From Symsagittifera roscoffensis (lineage: Eukaryota > Xenacoelomorpha > Acoela > Convolutidae): 64,000 bases of DNA. This document shows positions 18,305-27,557 of this stretch, one piece after another. The DNA lies in contig NC_087064.1 of NCBI RefSeq assembly GCF_963678635.1, forward strand, positions 44,997,346-45,061,345. Reading direction: 5' to 3'. A program made the position numbers and the translations under genes. The notes beneath the pieces are model-generated. The model saw only the letters and a list, made by a program, of their open reading frames with translations. It did not search any database and was not told the DNA's origin. Numbering within the stretch: the first letter of the stretch is position 1; each line of letters begins with the position of its first letter.

Positions 18305-19594
18305 TTGGAAATTACGGAAATGGCAGGTCGATTCTGGAAGTCCATGCCATCGGCTTTGAAAAAACCCACACTTGACGAATTGGACAGACGTCTAAGGGAC
18401 GTGGATTATACTCAAGTGGATGAGAGAATGGCAGTGATGTTGAATGCCATCCTCCAGTTGGAGGATGAGGGCGAGTGCCGGGAGTCTGCGACAGAAGCAG
18501 TTTTGATGGTGGGCTACACCACCGATGGAATATCTAATCAAGAGCAAACCAGGTGGTTGTCTTGGAACGTGGATGGAGCAATAAGGGGGTTCGATTTGGC
18601 AAGGAACCCTGGCTTGAGTAATAATACTGAGTATGGTGCAGGGGAATTCCTACTGCCGGTCAGACCATCAGTCAGATCCACGGGCCAGAGCACGAGCAAG
18701 ACACCATTGATGTCTCGAGCACAGCAGACGGGGGAAGCGTATCCGGACGTCAGTATCATGAAGAGAGAGCTTGAGAGGACTCAGCGAGAGAGGTACAAGG
18801 CGAACCTCGACCGGGATCAAGCGGTGCTCGAGAGAGATCAGGCAAAAGTTGAGAGGGATCAAGCGCGGAGGGAACTGGACATGATGAGAGCTGAACATCT
18901 ACAGGCAGAAAGGGTGCGAGAGAATGCCGCGAATTGCAAGCAGCTGAAGTCGGAGCTTGAAAGGATCCAGCAGCGACAACGCGAGCTCGACATGCAGAAA
19001 AGGGCTAGGCCCAAAGAGCGGGTGGTGACCGGCTCAAGACCAGAGTCACGTATGGAGGTGGATGAAGCTCCTAGGTCGAAGGGACTATTCAACCTCGATC
19101 GCGCTGCTCAAGAACATATGAACGAAGGGTTGGAGGTGTGGATGCCGTCTGAATCAGCGTCCTCACTGCGTGGTCTAGAGACACAAGTAATACGCCCATT
19201 GATGGACGTCGCGCTGCCTGGATATACGCCAAGTTCGACCCCGGGTAGTAGTCAGGTGAGTGGTAGCTCGTCACGACTGAAAGAGTTGCACGAGCGGCTA
19301 CAACTAAGGAATCGCGAGAGTCCAGCAAGAGTGGACTTACCCTCGATGTGGGGGGAGCAACCTGTCAGGAGTGTGGTAATCTCGAGTTACAAAAAGAATA
19401 CGGAAGGTAGATACCACAGGCACAATCGGATGGACTGGAGCACGGCGCAGAGAGACAGGAGAGATTGCTTCCATGACGCAGCTGATTATAGGGGACAGCT
19501 TGTTGCGGGTGTTGACCCGGATCCAGTCCCATTGGCAAACGGGGATCTTGAGCTTCGCTGGAGCCGCGACGCCGCAGATGCTAGCGACAATTGA
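18305..19594 (+). CDS. ORF2: coiled-coil protein
   Basis: First ATG at 18320. The N-terminal 120 residues are globular-looking with no recognised family. A long coiled coil follows (about 18750-19000), with strong RDQA/ERDQ heptad-like repeats. The rest is Ser/Pro-rich and basic. The last 122 bp overlap the SGNH hydrolase gene in another phase, which suggests coupled expression by frameshifting or reinitiation, or a broken fusion. Element B has an eroded counterpart with a Lys/Glu-rich coil at 54000-53198, also directly before its SGNH gene. A coiled coil next to an esterase recalls the ORF1 proteins of CR1-type LINEs. Confidence 0.65.
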   Translation: MEITEMAGRFWKSMPSALKKPTLDELDRRLRDVDYTQVDERMAVMLNAILQLEDEGECRESATEAVLMVGYTTDGISNQEQTRWLSWNVDGAIRGFDLARNPGLSNNTEYGAGEFLLPVRPSVRSTGQSTSKTPLMSRAQQTGEAYPDVSIMKRELERTQRERYKANLDRDQAVLERDQAKVERDQARRELDMMRAEHLQAERVRENAANCKQLKSELERIQQRQRELDMQKRARPKERVVTGSRPESRMEVDEAPRSKGLFNLDRAAQEHMNEGLEVWMPSESASSLRGLETQVIRPLMDVALPGYTPSSTPGSSQVSGSSSRLKELHERLQLRNRESPARVDLPSMWGEQPVRSVVISSYKKNTEGRYHRHNRMDWSTAQRDRRDCFHDAADYRGQLVAGVDPDPVPLANGDLELRWSRDAADASDN

Positions 19595-20108
19595 GATGCT
19601 AGGTATGGCAATAGTATACACGGTGACTCTGATGATCGGGACGAATGACGTATCCAGGGGGGAAGCAAGGAAGGTGGCGAGGCTGCACGACAAGATGAGC
19701 TGCATTCTTGAGGAATTGCGGATTCAGATGGATCCGGCTATTCTTACGGTGTGCACCATCCCTTACAACATGAAAGCGGACCAGCATGCAATGGAGATGA
19801 ACACAAAAGTGCGAAACCTGAACAAAATAATCAGGCAGATAAACCAAAGAAAAGTCCTCCCCGTTGGGTTGTTGGACGTGGCCGAGCAAATGGAGCAATC
19901 CGCATTCCCTGACGATGCATCCTCGGATGGGATTCACTTTGATAGGCCCAGAGGGGTGGAGTGGTTGAATGACGTCTTCCAAAGACATAAGCGCATTGGA
20001 GGCAGAGTTGCTAGAGACGGCACAGGTCACATTTGGACCACCCCTAAATCCACCCTTCTTCAACTCGAGGGCTTTGTCCAGTCGCTTGGGTGCGATGGCC
20101 GATTCTAG
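19473..20108 (+). CDS. ORF3: SGNH/GDSL-family hydrolase
   Basis: ATG at 19473. All four SGNH blocks are visible: IIGDSLLRVL (nucleophile Ser, block I), SFAGAATPQ (Gly, block II), MIGTNDVSRG (Asn, block III) and SSDGIHFDR (Asp and His, block V). At 211 aa it has the usual size for a stand-alone SGNH domain. The family cleaves ester or acyl bonds. I see no signal peptide, so the cytosol is the expected location. GDSL hydrolases are known as extra genes of bdelloid rotifer LTR elements and as the ORF1 esterase of some LINEs, where membrane association has been proposed. The element B orthologue (53107-52508) is intact with the same blocks. The substrate is unknown. Confidence 0.85.
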   Translation: MTQLIIGDSLLRVLTRIQSHWQTGILSFAGAATPQMLATIEMLGMAIVYTVTLMIGTNDVSRGEARKVARLHDKMSCILEELRIQMDPAILTVCTIPYNMKADQHAMEMNTKVRNLNKIIRQINQRKVLPVGLLDVAEQMEQSAFPDDASSDGIHFDRPRGVEWLNDVFQRHKRIGGRVARDGTGHIWTTPKSTLLQLEGFVQSLGCDGRF

Positions 20109-20307
20109 AGACAGTTCGAGGAACAGCCGAACCAAGTTGCCGGGCGCCGCGCCCATGGAGGCTGATGAGGCAACGTCATCAACTCCCCAGGGATCGATAA
20201 TATCCTCGGTGGTGGTGGCGGATAAGAAGAAGCCGGAGAGACCAGCAGGTCGAAATATGTGGAGAAGGTCAAGGAGCTGGACTTGGAAGATCTGGAGTGC
20301 AGGCTAG
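20109..20307 (+). CDS. short link between SGNH gene and the next frame
   Basis: A third phase is open from about 19969 to 20307. Between 20107 and 20260 it encodes a Ser/Pro/Lys-rich stretch and may join ORF3 to the long frame that follows, which implies frameshifts on both sides. Element B has a similar low-complexity segment after its SGNH gene (52404-52200). Weak evidence. Confidence 0.3.
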
Positions 20308-22115
20308 AGTTAGCGAAAGCTTTGGGTCTTGAGAAGGTGTCGCACGAAGACTTGGGTAGACTCCAGTGCGTGGACTGGTTGAAGGCTCACGAGACACACT
20401 TCTCGAGAGCAAAATTGACGGAGACGGCGGATCTGACTGGGATTCCCACAAAATCGGTGATGGGACCTATTAACTATAGACCTCTCAAGTCATTAGGGAG
20501 TCCGGGATTCGTGGTGGAGCCTCCCAAACACCGAACCAGCATTGCTAGGATTAGGGTGGCCACTCCAGCACAGTTGAGGGTGGTGGAAAAGCTGATGGAT
20601 CCGAGAGAGATGGAATTACCAGACGCCGCGTATGAAGGTACGAAACTAGCCAATGACCCCAGATACGGGAAACCCTGCGGGAATACGCAGCTGGCCAAAA
20701 CCTTAGCTGTTTATGACAGGGCAGACCCAGCCGCAGCGAGGATGGTCATCGTGGTGGGATTGGACTTTGAGGGGACGTCTCCCAAATTGTTTTGGCCGGA
20801 AACTCTGATATATTCATTGCCGGGAGCGGAGCTAAACCAGATGTTAACCCTGGTGGTGGCAGTAAAATCAGAGATGCCTTGCGAGCCTGAGCTACTGCTG
20901 TTTGCAGGGATGAACGATCACTTGCATGCGACGGGGTTTCTTGAGCAGCTCAAGGGTGATGAACCTACGCCGAAGAAGATCTGGGAAGCCATCCAGACAT
21001 TATTTGCAGCCATGAATGAAGTACAAGAGAACGTTGCCTCACGATTTGGCTCCAAGACAAAAGTGGCGTTCACGACGTCCCCCGGGTACGCGAGCATGCC
21101 TCCCGCTCTGCAATTTGTGTATGCGATCTTGATCTTGATAGCAGAAGGGAATGGATGGCGTATTCTGATGGCAGCTCCCAATCGGGAACTGGAACCTACG
21201 AACTTGAGACTTCGCAGGTCAGAGCTCGCGGCGGCGTGGGCGGATGTGTCCCACGCGTTGAGGGGCTTTCACGAGTTGGCCGACATCCTCATCGTATTGG
21301 ACGAGGTCCTCTTGCTGGAGATATCTAACTTCGCTAGGCAACTCAAGCTCAGTCCGATTATAGGGGACGATCATCCAGTGGTGACTCACCTGACGGCCAG
21401 TCTGTGGTTTCGAAACATGGAGGTGACCATCACATGCTCCACCAGTAAATCTAGAGGGCCGAGCAACGAGAGGAAGAACGTGGCCGCATCGGAGAAGCAG
21501 CTGGAGTCGATGGTGTATCGACTAACACAAGAGGGAGGCAGGTGGCCCTTCCTGACACCAAGGCTGGAGAACGCCACGGAGAAGACAAGAGAAGATGCTC
21601 CGCTTCTGGTGAAGCAGATCTGGGATTTTCTTGAGGAGCAGCTGGGAGTGGCCGAGAAAAGGGAAATGACGGTTGGCAGGTTCGTCACAGCAGCCAACGA
21701 AGTCACGATTGGAGGATTCTGGAGGGAGCACGCAAGGGGTGAGCTGAGGACGAGGAGGGATCACGAGATTCTTGAGTTCTTGAGTCCTTGTTGGGGAAAG
21801 GAGTTACTGGCCGAAGTGTATAGCGCGAAAGAGACCATCTTTAAAGCCTTCATACAGGAAGTATTGAATATGCCCATCAGTCTGTTGCTGGCATTGCACC
21901 TGGTTTACCCAAGGTACCTGTTTAATATGGGCCCAGCATACATGTTCAGTCGGGGCGTGGACACCCTCCGGATAGACGGATACTTGACATTGGTGCTTCT
22001 AACCCACGGGGAACTGGTGTCATTTCACCGAATGATGAAATACGGAGAGCCTCTGTCGATGAGAAAACACACTCGAGTATTGACACTTACTCGTATAAGT
22101 GTGCTGCCGGGCTAA
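20259..22115 (+). CDS. ORF4 part 1: unknown protein with SGNH-like block order
   Basis: About 618 codons; the open phase begins at a GTG, so the true start is uncertain. No family is assigned with confidence. The middle resembles the block order of SGNH hydrolases without the nucleophile: VIVVGLDF (block I position, no GDS), YSLPGAELNQ (block II-like), LLLFAGMNDHLHA (block III-like G.ND), SPGYASMPP, and later GDDHPVVTH (a D..H pair as in block V). This suggests a second, catalytically changed SGNH-like fold, which is inference. The C-terminal part is helical and hydrophobic, with LLLALHLVYPRYLFNMG near 21890. The frame ends at TAA 22113-22115 while the next phase is open across the junction, so parts 1 and 2 were probably one protein. 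Confidence 0.6.
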   Translation: MEKVKELDLEDLECRLELAKALGLEKVSHEDLGRLQCVDWLKAHETHFSRAKLTETADLTGIPTKSVMGPINYRPLKSLGSPGFVVEPPKHRTSIARIRVATPAQLRVVEKLMDPREMELPDAAYEGTKLANDPRYGKPCGNTQLAKTLAVYDRADPAAARMVIVVGLDFEGTSPKLFWPETLIYSLPGAELNQMLTLVVAVKSEMPCEPELLLFAGMNDHLHATGFLEQLKGDEPTPKKIWEAIQTLFAAMNEVQENVASRFGSKTKVAFTTSPGYASMPPALQFVYAILILIAEGNGWRILMAAPNRELEPTNLRLRRSELAAAWADVSHALRGFHELADILIVLDEVLLLEISNFARQLKLSPIIGDDHPVVTHLTASLWFRNMEVTITCSTSKSRGPSNERKNVAASEKQLESMVYRLTQEGGRWPFLTPRLENATEKTREDAPLLVKQIWDFLEEQLGVAEKREMTVGRFVTAANEVTIGGFWREHARGELRTRRDHEILEFLSPCWGKELLAEVYSAKETIFKAFIQEVLNMPISLLLALHLVYPRYLFNMGPAYMFSRGVDTLRIDGYLTLVLLTHGELVSFHRMMKYGEPLSMRKHTRVLTLTRISVLPG

Positions 22116-22141
22116 AGACGCTGCTGATACAGTACCTACTG

Positions 22142-25100
22142 ATGCAGAATCGGCACCTGACTGGTGAAGAAAAGAGCCCGAAGACAAGAGAGGAGTGGAG
22201 GAAAGTGAATGGGGGCATGCCTCTATTGACGGACCTATGCCTGGCCATGAGATCGGACCCCATGGGGATGATCCGGGGGCTAGGGGAGGTCGTAAACTGT
22301 ATCTATGGACCGGCCGTCACGTTCGCGTTTCCAGATCCTCTGGTGAAAGCTTATCGACACTCAGTGACCCACGTGAGCCTCATAAGCGTACTAGATGGGA
22401 CGACACTTAATTGGTGTCAGCAGGAGGTGCTAAGGGCACAGATGAGCAACACGGTGCTCTTCGGAAAGGTGAAGGATCCGGAGTTGGTGATGTACAGTTT
22501 TCGAGGACAACTGCAGTGCAGGATGGGAGGCAAGCGCGAAGGCCCCATCGAAACCTATCCCAAGTTCTGGAACCTAAATCCCCTGACAGCAAATGGACAA
22601 GAGATCTTGAGAATTCCCGCGTGGAAGAAAAGCTTCGAAATGGTGAAAAGGGAGCTGGAGGCGATATTGGAGAAGGAAGTCCTGCCGGCAAGCATTCCAG
22701 AATTTCCAACAGTGAGGAGAATGACCCTGGGGATGAACAGCTCCCTGGTGGTCCCGTCCCTTTTCGCGAGAGCAGCAACCGAAGAACAGCAGAAGGAGTT
22801 CATCGACGGCTGGGATTCTCTCTTCATCGGCTACTCTGCAGCGATCTATTTTCATACCAGCGATACGAAAATAAATTCATGGACAACTCAAGCCAAGAAA
22901 ATAAGAGGGTCGATGCCCCCGAAGTTCGAGGTACGAGATGCCTTGAGAACACTTGAGCGGGCAGGTCTAGAGAACAAGTTGCCGGTGTGGGACGATGGCA
23001 GGATGATAGTGAATGAAGGGCATATCGCACTGAAAGCAGACGATATGCTGTTTGCCACAAGGAAATACCGGGCACCTTACGGACTAGAGCAGGTGGAAAG
23101 GAGACAGGAGGGAAAGGAGCTGGATGCAGGAGGCCCATTGCATGTGGCTCTGACAGAGTATAAGGAAACGGGTCCAGCTACACCATCACCCCTATCAGTG
23201 GACACCCCTGGGGATAAAAGGAGTGGTCCCGTAGAAGATCGGTTCAGAAGGATTCTTGAGAGAAGAGAAGCAGAATCGGGGAAAGAAAGCATGGATGAGA
23301 CTCTCAGTGAGGCAGGAGAGGATATGGAGGTGGGAAATACACCGGAGCAGAAGCCATCGGAGGAAGAGTTCACCACGCAAGAACTGTTGAAAGATCTGGG
23401 TGGAGAAAATTGGGCAGACACCCCCACGCCACCTTTGACCTCATCTCCCCGCAAGAACCTAGAGTTGCCACTGACGAGTGAGAATCCCAACATGGGAATG
23501 ATCTTCCTGAGTGCGGAGAAAAGGGAGAAGAACACCTTCGAGGGAAACAAGGATGCCTTCCTAGGAACTCTGGATGCGGATGCTTGGCGAAGATTCTTGA
23601 GCGATTTTAATCGAGAAGTGGACGACGACACCACATTGGAGGATTTTAAGGAGGAGCTGTGGGACACGGTTGTGAAGTTCGGAGAACCTATCCTGATGGG
23701 GACAGGTCTGGAGGAGAAAGCTAGAGGAGAGCTGCTGAGCAAGATGGTCGAGTTGAGGAAGGCACCACGAAAGACCAGAGAAGACAAATGTAAAGACAGC
23801 TCTACTCCGAAACAAAAAACTGACGATAAAATAATTGAACATGTAAGGGGGGATAAGATCGGAACTAGTAAAATAATTAAAAGTACTAATATCTTTAAGG
23901 CTCGAGCAGGGGGGAGGCAAGAGTTGGAAGGGTTGGACGGAGACAAGGAAGTCGAATCAGTGATGATAACGACAACGCCCCCGAGTAAAGACGTGAGGTC
24001 TCGCAAGAGGAAGAGAGACGTGGAGGGATTGGGCAGTCCTTCAGCGGATGCGGTCTCGGAGGAAAACATGAGAGAGATGGCCCCCATGGTTCTGGCACGA
24101 TGGAAGACAGCAGCCTACAAGAGTAGCTACGAGCCGAGGAAACTGCTCGACGTAGAAAAGGAGATGGAGATCCCCACCAGCTCAACAACGGAAGAAGACT
24201 TCAAGCCTCAGAGGATAAAAATGAAGCGAGGTTCGACGAGCGGGCAGACCTGGGAAGTGGACGTCGGCAAAGAATGGGTCTCAAATGAACACCAGGCTAC
24301 CGGGAAGCAAGTGACTAGTGATCATCTTGAGAAAAATAAAACGAAGAACACCGCCCGACCGTGGTGGGTGGCCCTGGAAACATTGCAGGAATTGGAAGAC
24401 TGCCTGAAGAAGCTCGACAGTGGAGTGTCACGCAAACGACGCAACTGGGCTACGCAGCAGAAGGCTGGTATCAATAAATTGGAATTGGGGAGCCAACTGA
24501 AGAGAACTTGGCAGAACTTTTTAAAGGATCATTTTGAAGAAGCGATGAGAACATCCTCATCGGCATCGCCGTTGATGGCGAATCCCTTTATTAGGACCGC
24601 AGGACAACTGATGTTCGCGTGGAGCCTGTTGGGGATAGAGTTAGAGACACTGACTTCGTACGACAAGTTGATGTTGGGAGGCAATAATCTAGAGGTATAT
24701 CGAATGCTGATGCAGCACGTTGCTAGGGACAACTCAGGCTTGAGCCTGGCAAGGAGGAAAGATGCTACCTGTTTCTTGAGATGGACAATGTCGATGATGA
24801 CTGACAGTACCATCCTAGCATGTCACCAGAGAGCAATTGGAAGCAAGACGCTGGAAAGGAGAGTCTCCACAGTCATCTTGAATGTGTACCAGAGTACTGG
24901 GATAGAAAAGGAGGATGGTTCTAGGCAATCTCTAGAGAGCCACAGGAAGTTAGATGAGATACGGAGATGTTACAACAAGAAGTTCGAGGAGAAACACGAC
25001 GTTCACCGTAACTTGGCTTCTTCAGGAGAGTACTTGAAACCCAACAAGAAGGGAGAGTATCAGTATGTGTCTGGAGTGATGGGGATGGCATACAACCCTT

Positions 25101-25378
25101 TCTTAGACTTAGAAGCTGGAGGTGCCCACAGAAACTATGAGGTGGCGGAGCTGCTGAAGTTCTGGACAGAGAAGATAATGGAGATAGATCCTGTGGAAAG
25201 AGAGAGACCTAGTCTAGGTTTGATTCTCGAGAGAACACCGGAAGTGATAAGTGTGCCACGCTCAAGTAAAAGAGTAGAACTAAAAATGGGTAACGGGAAC
25301 GGCATGTTGACCACGAATCTGGGATGGTGTGGAAATTGCTCAGGCCCTCCTGGTGTCTACATCCCCATGCGAGCCTGA
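22142..25378 (+). CDS. ORF4 part 2: large unknown protein
   Basis: ATG at 22142, 1078 codons, but the phase is already open upstream into the end of part 1. I recognise no domain. The N-terminal 310 residues look globular. A charged, Pro/Ser/Glu-rich region follows (about 23110-24300; includes a KRKRD stretch that could act as a nuclear signal). A helical C-terminal region ends with a CGNCSG motif. The frame ends at TGA 25376-25378 and overlaps the start of part 3 by 55 bp in another phase. Codon composition resembles parts 1 and 3. Element B does not retain this region. Confidence 0.6.
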   Translation: MQNRHLTGEEKSPKTREEWRKVNGGMPLLTDLCLAMRSDPMGMIRGLGEVVNCIYGPAVTFAFPDPLVKAYRHSVTHVSLISVLDGTTLNWCQQEVLRAQMSNTVLFGKVKDPELVMYSFRGQLQCRMGGKREGPIETYPKFWNLNPLTANGQEILRIPAWKKSFEMVKRELEAILEKEVLPASIPEFPTVRRMTLGMNSSLVVPSLFARAATEEQQKEFIDGWDSLFIGYSAAIYFHTSDTKINSWTTQAKKIRGSMPPKFEVRDALRTLERAGLENKLPVWDDGRMIVNEGHIALKADDMLFATRKYRAPYGLEQVERRQEGKELDAGGPLHVALTEYKETGPATPSPLSVDTPGDKRSGPVEDRFRRILERREAESGKESMDETLSEAGEDMEVGNTPEQKPSEEEFTTQELLKDLGGENWADTPTPPLTSSPRKNLELPLTSENPNMGMIFLSAEKREKNTFEGNKDAFLGTLDADAWRRFLSDFNREVDDDTTLEDFKEELWDTVVKFGEPILMGTGLEEKARGELLSKMVELRKAPRKTREDKCKDSSTPKQKTDDKIIEHVRGDKIGTSKIIKSTNIFKARAGGRQELEGLDGDKEVESVMITTTPPSKDVRSRKRKRDVEGLGSPSADAVSEENMREMAPMVLARWKTAAYKSSYEPRKLLDVEKEMEIPTSSTTEEDFKPQRIKMKRGSTSGQTWEVDVGKEWVSNEHQATGKQVTSDHLEKNKTKNTARPWWVALETLQELEDCLKKLDSGVSRKRRNWATQQKAGINKLELGSQLKRTWQNFLKDHFEEAMRTSSSASPLMANPFIRTAGQLMFAWSLLGIELETLTSYDKLMLGGNNLEVYRMLMQHVARDNSGLSLARRKDATCFLRWTMSMMTDSTILACHQRAIGSKTLERRVSTVILNVYQSTGIEKEDGSRQSLESHRKLDEIRRCYNKKFEEKHDVHRNLASSGEYLKPNKKGEYQYVSGVMGMAYNPFLDLEAGGAHRNYEVAELLKFWTEKIMEIDPVERERPSLGLILERTPEVISVPRSSKRVELKMGNGNGMLTTNLGWCGNCSGPPGVYIPMRA

Positions 25379-26754
25379 TCGAGGAAGTCACTGAGCGAGT
25401 GAGATTGGCGCCGACAGAGGATGAAGATTTAGCGACCTTGAGTATAGTACATAGACTGATCCTGCCTCAAGTGAAGGAGTCAATTGAGATGACGAGCGGA
25501 ACAGGGTCAATAAAAAAGATGGAGCCAGGCAGTTGTCTTGACTCGACGTGTGGGAATGGCGAGCACACCTGCGATGGACGATCATGCGTTAGGATACAGT
25601 CTTTCCAGAAAGAAGACCTAGTCACCTGGTTTGAGGACATCACCGAAAGGGAGAAAAGTGAGATACAGATAGTGGCTGAGTGTTACGCGAGTACCACGGT
25701 GAACCTAGCAACAGCTCTGGGGTTCTTCTCAAGAATGTGCAGTCTCCAGTCACTGGAGAGGCTAGAGTCAGAACACCACTTGGTGACCGCGTTGAGCGTG
25801 GAGTCATGGCCCGGAGTGTTGCAAGTGACCCAGAAACACATCAAGAGTTGGAAGGTTGGACTCGAAGCGGAGATGGGATTTCCCATGAGCGAAGCCTATG
25901 GTCTGCCTCTAAATGCGAAGTCCCTGGTGGGGTCAGTGATGGCCAACCTATGTGGCAGCCACTATCCATTACACATGGCGATGGTAGAAGTGTCCAGCCA
26001 GAGGGTATTGATAGACAAAGCCTTCTCAGTGCCCAAATGTGTAAGACTAGCTCGGATGTCACATCATTCACACAAGCTGTTGAGGAAGGTCCGAGGAACA
26101 GTGCCTAAAGAACAAAGGGATGACTTGAGTGAAATCTGGGGTGAAGAACTTCTAGGCTTGGAGAGCGAAAATACAAGTGACGTCGAGAGACAAAGCGTGA
26201 TGGGGAAACCCATGGTAGGTGCCCCAAACATGGGAGAAGTCGACGTGATACACGAGAAGATCATGGAACTTGAGCCTCTCCTGGAAGCCTCGGGAGAACG
26301 CAACCTTAGGAGCATCGACCTCACACACGGGGATTGTCCATGCCACTGTCTGGCGCAGACAGTGTGGTACCCAGACCAAGCCAATCTCTGCCTGATCTGG
26401 GATGTAGAAGAAATCAAGTCGTTGGGATTACCCGAGCATCAAAAAAAAGCGACCATCTTGGTGGTGAGCACAATGCTGGCTCTACGATGGATGGAAGAAA
26501 ACATAGCAAAGTATCGAGAATCGAAGACGCCAACAGCAGAGTCGATTCACGCGATAGATTATAGCAGGATACTTGAGTTGTTTGAGACAGCATGCAAGGT
26601 GTTCGCCATACCAATGGAAGTCAGACACGTGTGGAGCCGCTTGAGATTCTTTCCTTGGTTTCGCGCGACGTTAACATCCTGGTTCTATGTAGCGACCAAG
26701 GATCACATGAGGAAACATCAAAAGGAATATCGACAATTCCAGGCCGAGATATGA
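25324..26754 (+). CDS. ORF4 part 3: unknown Cys-containing protein
   Basis: ATG at 25324, but the first 15 or so codons overlap part 2 and may not be translated in this phase. No family is recognised. A cysteine cluster (CLDSTCGNGEHTCDGRSC, about 25540-25593) has zinc-knuckle-like spacing, and HGDCPCHC occurs near 26328. The rest is mostly helical. The frame stops at TGA 26752-26754 and stays open in the same phase to 27120. Confidence 0.55.
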   Translation: MVWKLLRPSWCLHPHASLIEEVTERVRLAPTEDEDLATLSIVHRLILPQVKESIEMTSGTGSIKKMEPGSCLDSTCGNGEHTCDGRSCVRIQSFQKEDLVTWFEDITEREKSEIQIVAECYASTTVNLATALGFFSRMCSLQSLERLESEHHLVTALSVESWPGVLQVTQKHIKSWKVGLEAEMGFPMSEAYGLPLNAKSLVGSVMANLCGSHYPLHMAMVEVSSQRVLIDKAFSVPKCVRLARMSHHSHKLLRKVRGTVPKEQRDDLSEIWGEELLGLESENTSDVERQSVMGKPMVGAPNMGEVDVIHEKIMELEPLLEASGERNLRSIDLTHGDCPCHCLAQTVWYPDQANLCLIWDVEEIKSLGLPEHQKKATILVVSTMLALRWMEENIAKYRESKTPTAESIHAIDYSRILELFETACKVFAIPMEVRHVWSRLRFFPWFRATLTSWFYVATKDHMRKHQKEYRQFQAEI

Positions 26755-27120
26755 CCAGATGCCTTCAAGAGACCTCTGCTGACCCATCGAAATGCGATCA
26801 CGACGGGGTGGAAAAGAGTGGGTAGAGTATCCAGAGACAACACTAGAGCGAGGGAGTCAATACTGGAGGAGGACCTGGAGAAGAATGTAAGCCTGAGTCT
26901 TCACAATTCCTTCTGTTTGAACCGGGAGTCGAAGGTGAAGAGCTTACCGAATCAAGCGAAGAGATTGCAAGAGCAAAGGGAGTGGATGCAATCCTATGAA
27001 CAGCTGAAGGCTTGGGAGGAGATTGTGATCAGCTCCGATGACGAAGAAGCACTATTGGAACTGATCACAGTGTCAAAAGTATCTGGACCGGGTAGCTCGA
27101 GGGCGAAAAACACAAGGTGA
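26755..27120 (+). CDS. ORF4 part 4: C-terminal tail
   Basis: In phase with part 3 after one TGA. Basic at first, then acidic (SSDDEEALLELI), with no recognised domain. Ends at TGA 27118-27120, the last coding sequence of element A. The stop at 26752 is probably a point mutation inside one longer frame. Confidence 0.45.
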   Translation, partial: PDAFKRPLLTHRNAITTGWKRVGRVSRDNTRARESILEEDLEKNVSLSLHNSFCLNRESKVKSLPNQAKRLQEQREWMQSYEQLKAWEEIVISSDDEEALLELITVSKVSGPGSSRAKNTR

Positions 27121-27557
27121 GCCAGTGGCTCAAAAGGAAAATTCTAGAGTCTTGAGTCTTGAGAGGGAGGGGGCTCGAGGGTGAACTCGGATGAAATCTG
27201 GGTTCACGAAAAAGAAATTTTAACAAATAAGATATTGTTATTAATATGCTAGATCTATTATATAAATCAAAATGCTGCATGACAATTTCCTGATTGAATA
27301 GGACAAAAGAAATTTTAAATTGCCAGCTTAAAAAGCGGGAATTCATAGATGCAGGTGTGTGCAGATTTTGATTGCTGTTTAGCGATAGTGTGAAAATTTT
27401 ACATGGTCGTGAATTTTGGAAGGTAGATAAACTTAAGTCTGCTGCAAACTTCTGTAAATGACGACTGGCACTGTATCTTGAGTGACACTCGGGCTTCTGG
27501 GGATTCACTGACAAAGACAGCACGCGATGAGGACATCGATCTTGAGTCCGGGGAGTA
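27121..27557 (+). other. 3' untranslated region of element A
   Basis: No gene. A purine run (GAGAGGGAGGGGG, about 27160-27172) and a short GGGGAG just before the LTR (27550-27555) are candidate polypurine tracts for plus-strand priming. The LTR-proximal one is short and weak. Confidence 0.45.

Noticed and set aside
23077-24087. 336-codon minus-strand frame
   Set aside because: Lies wholly antisense to ORF4 part 2, Ser/Leu-rich as expected for the complement of a Glu/Arg-rich gene.
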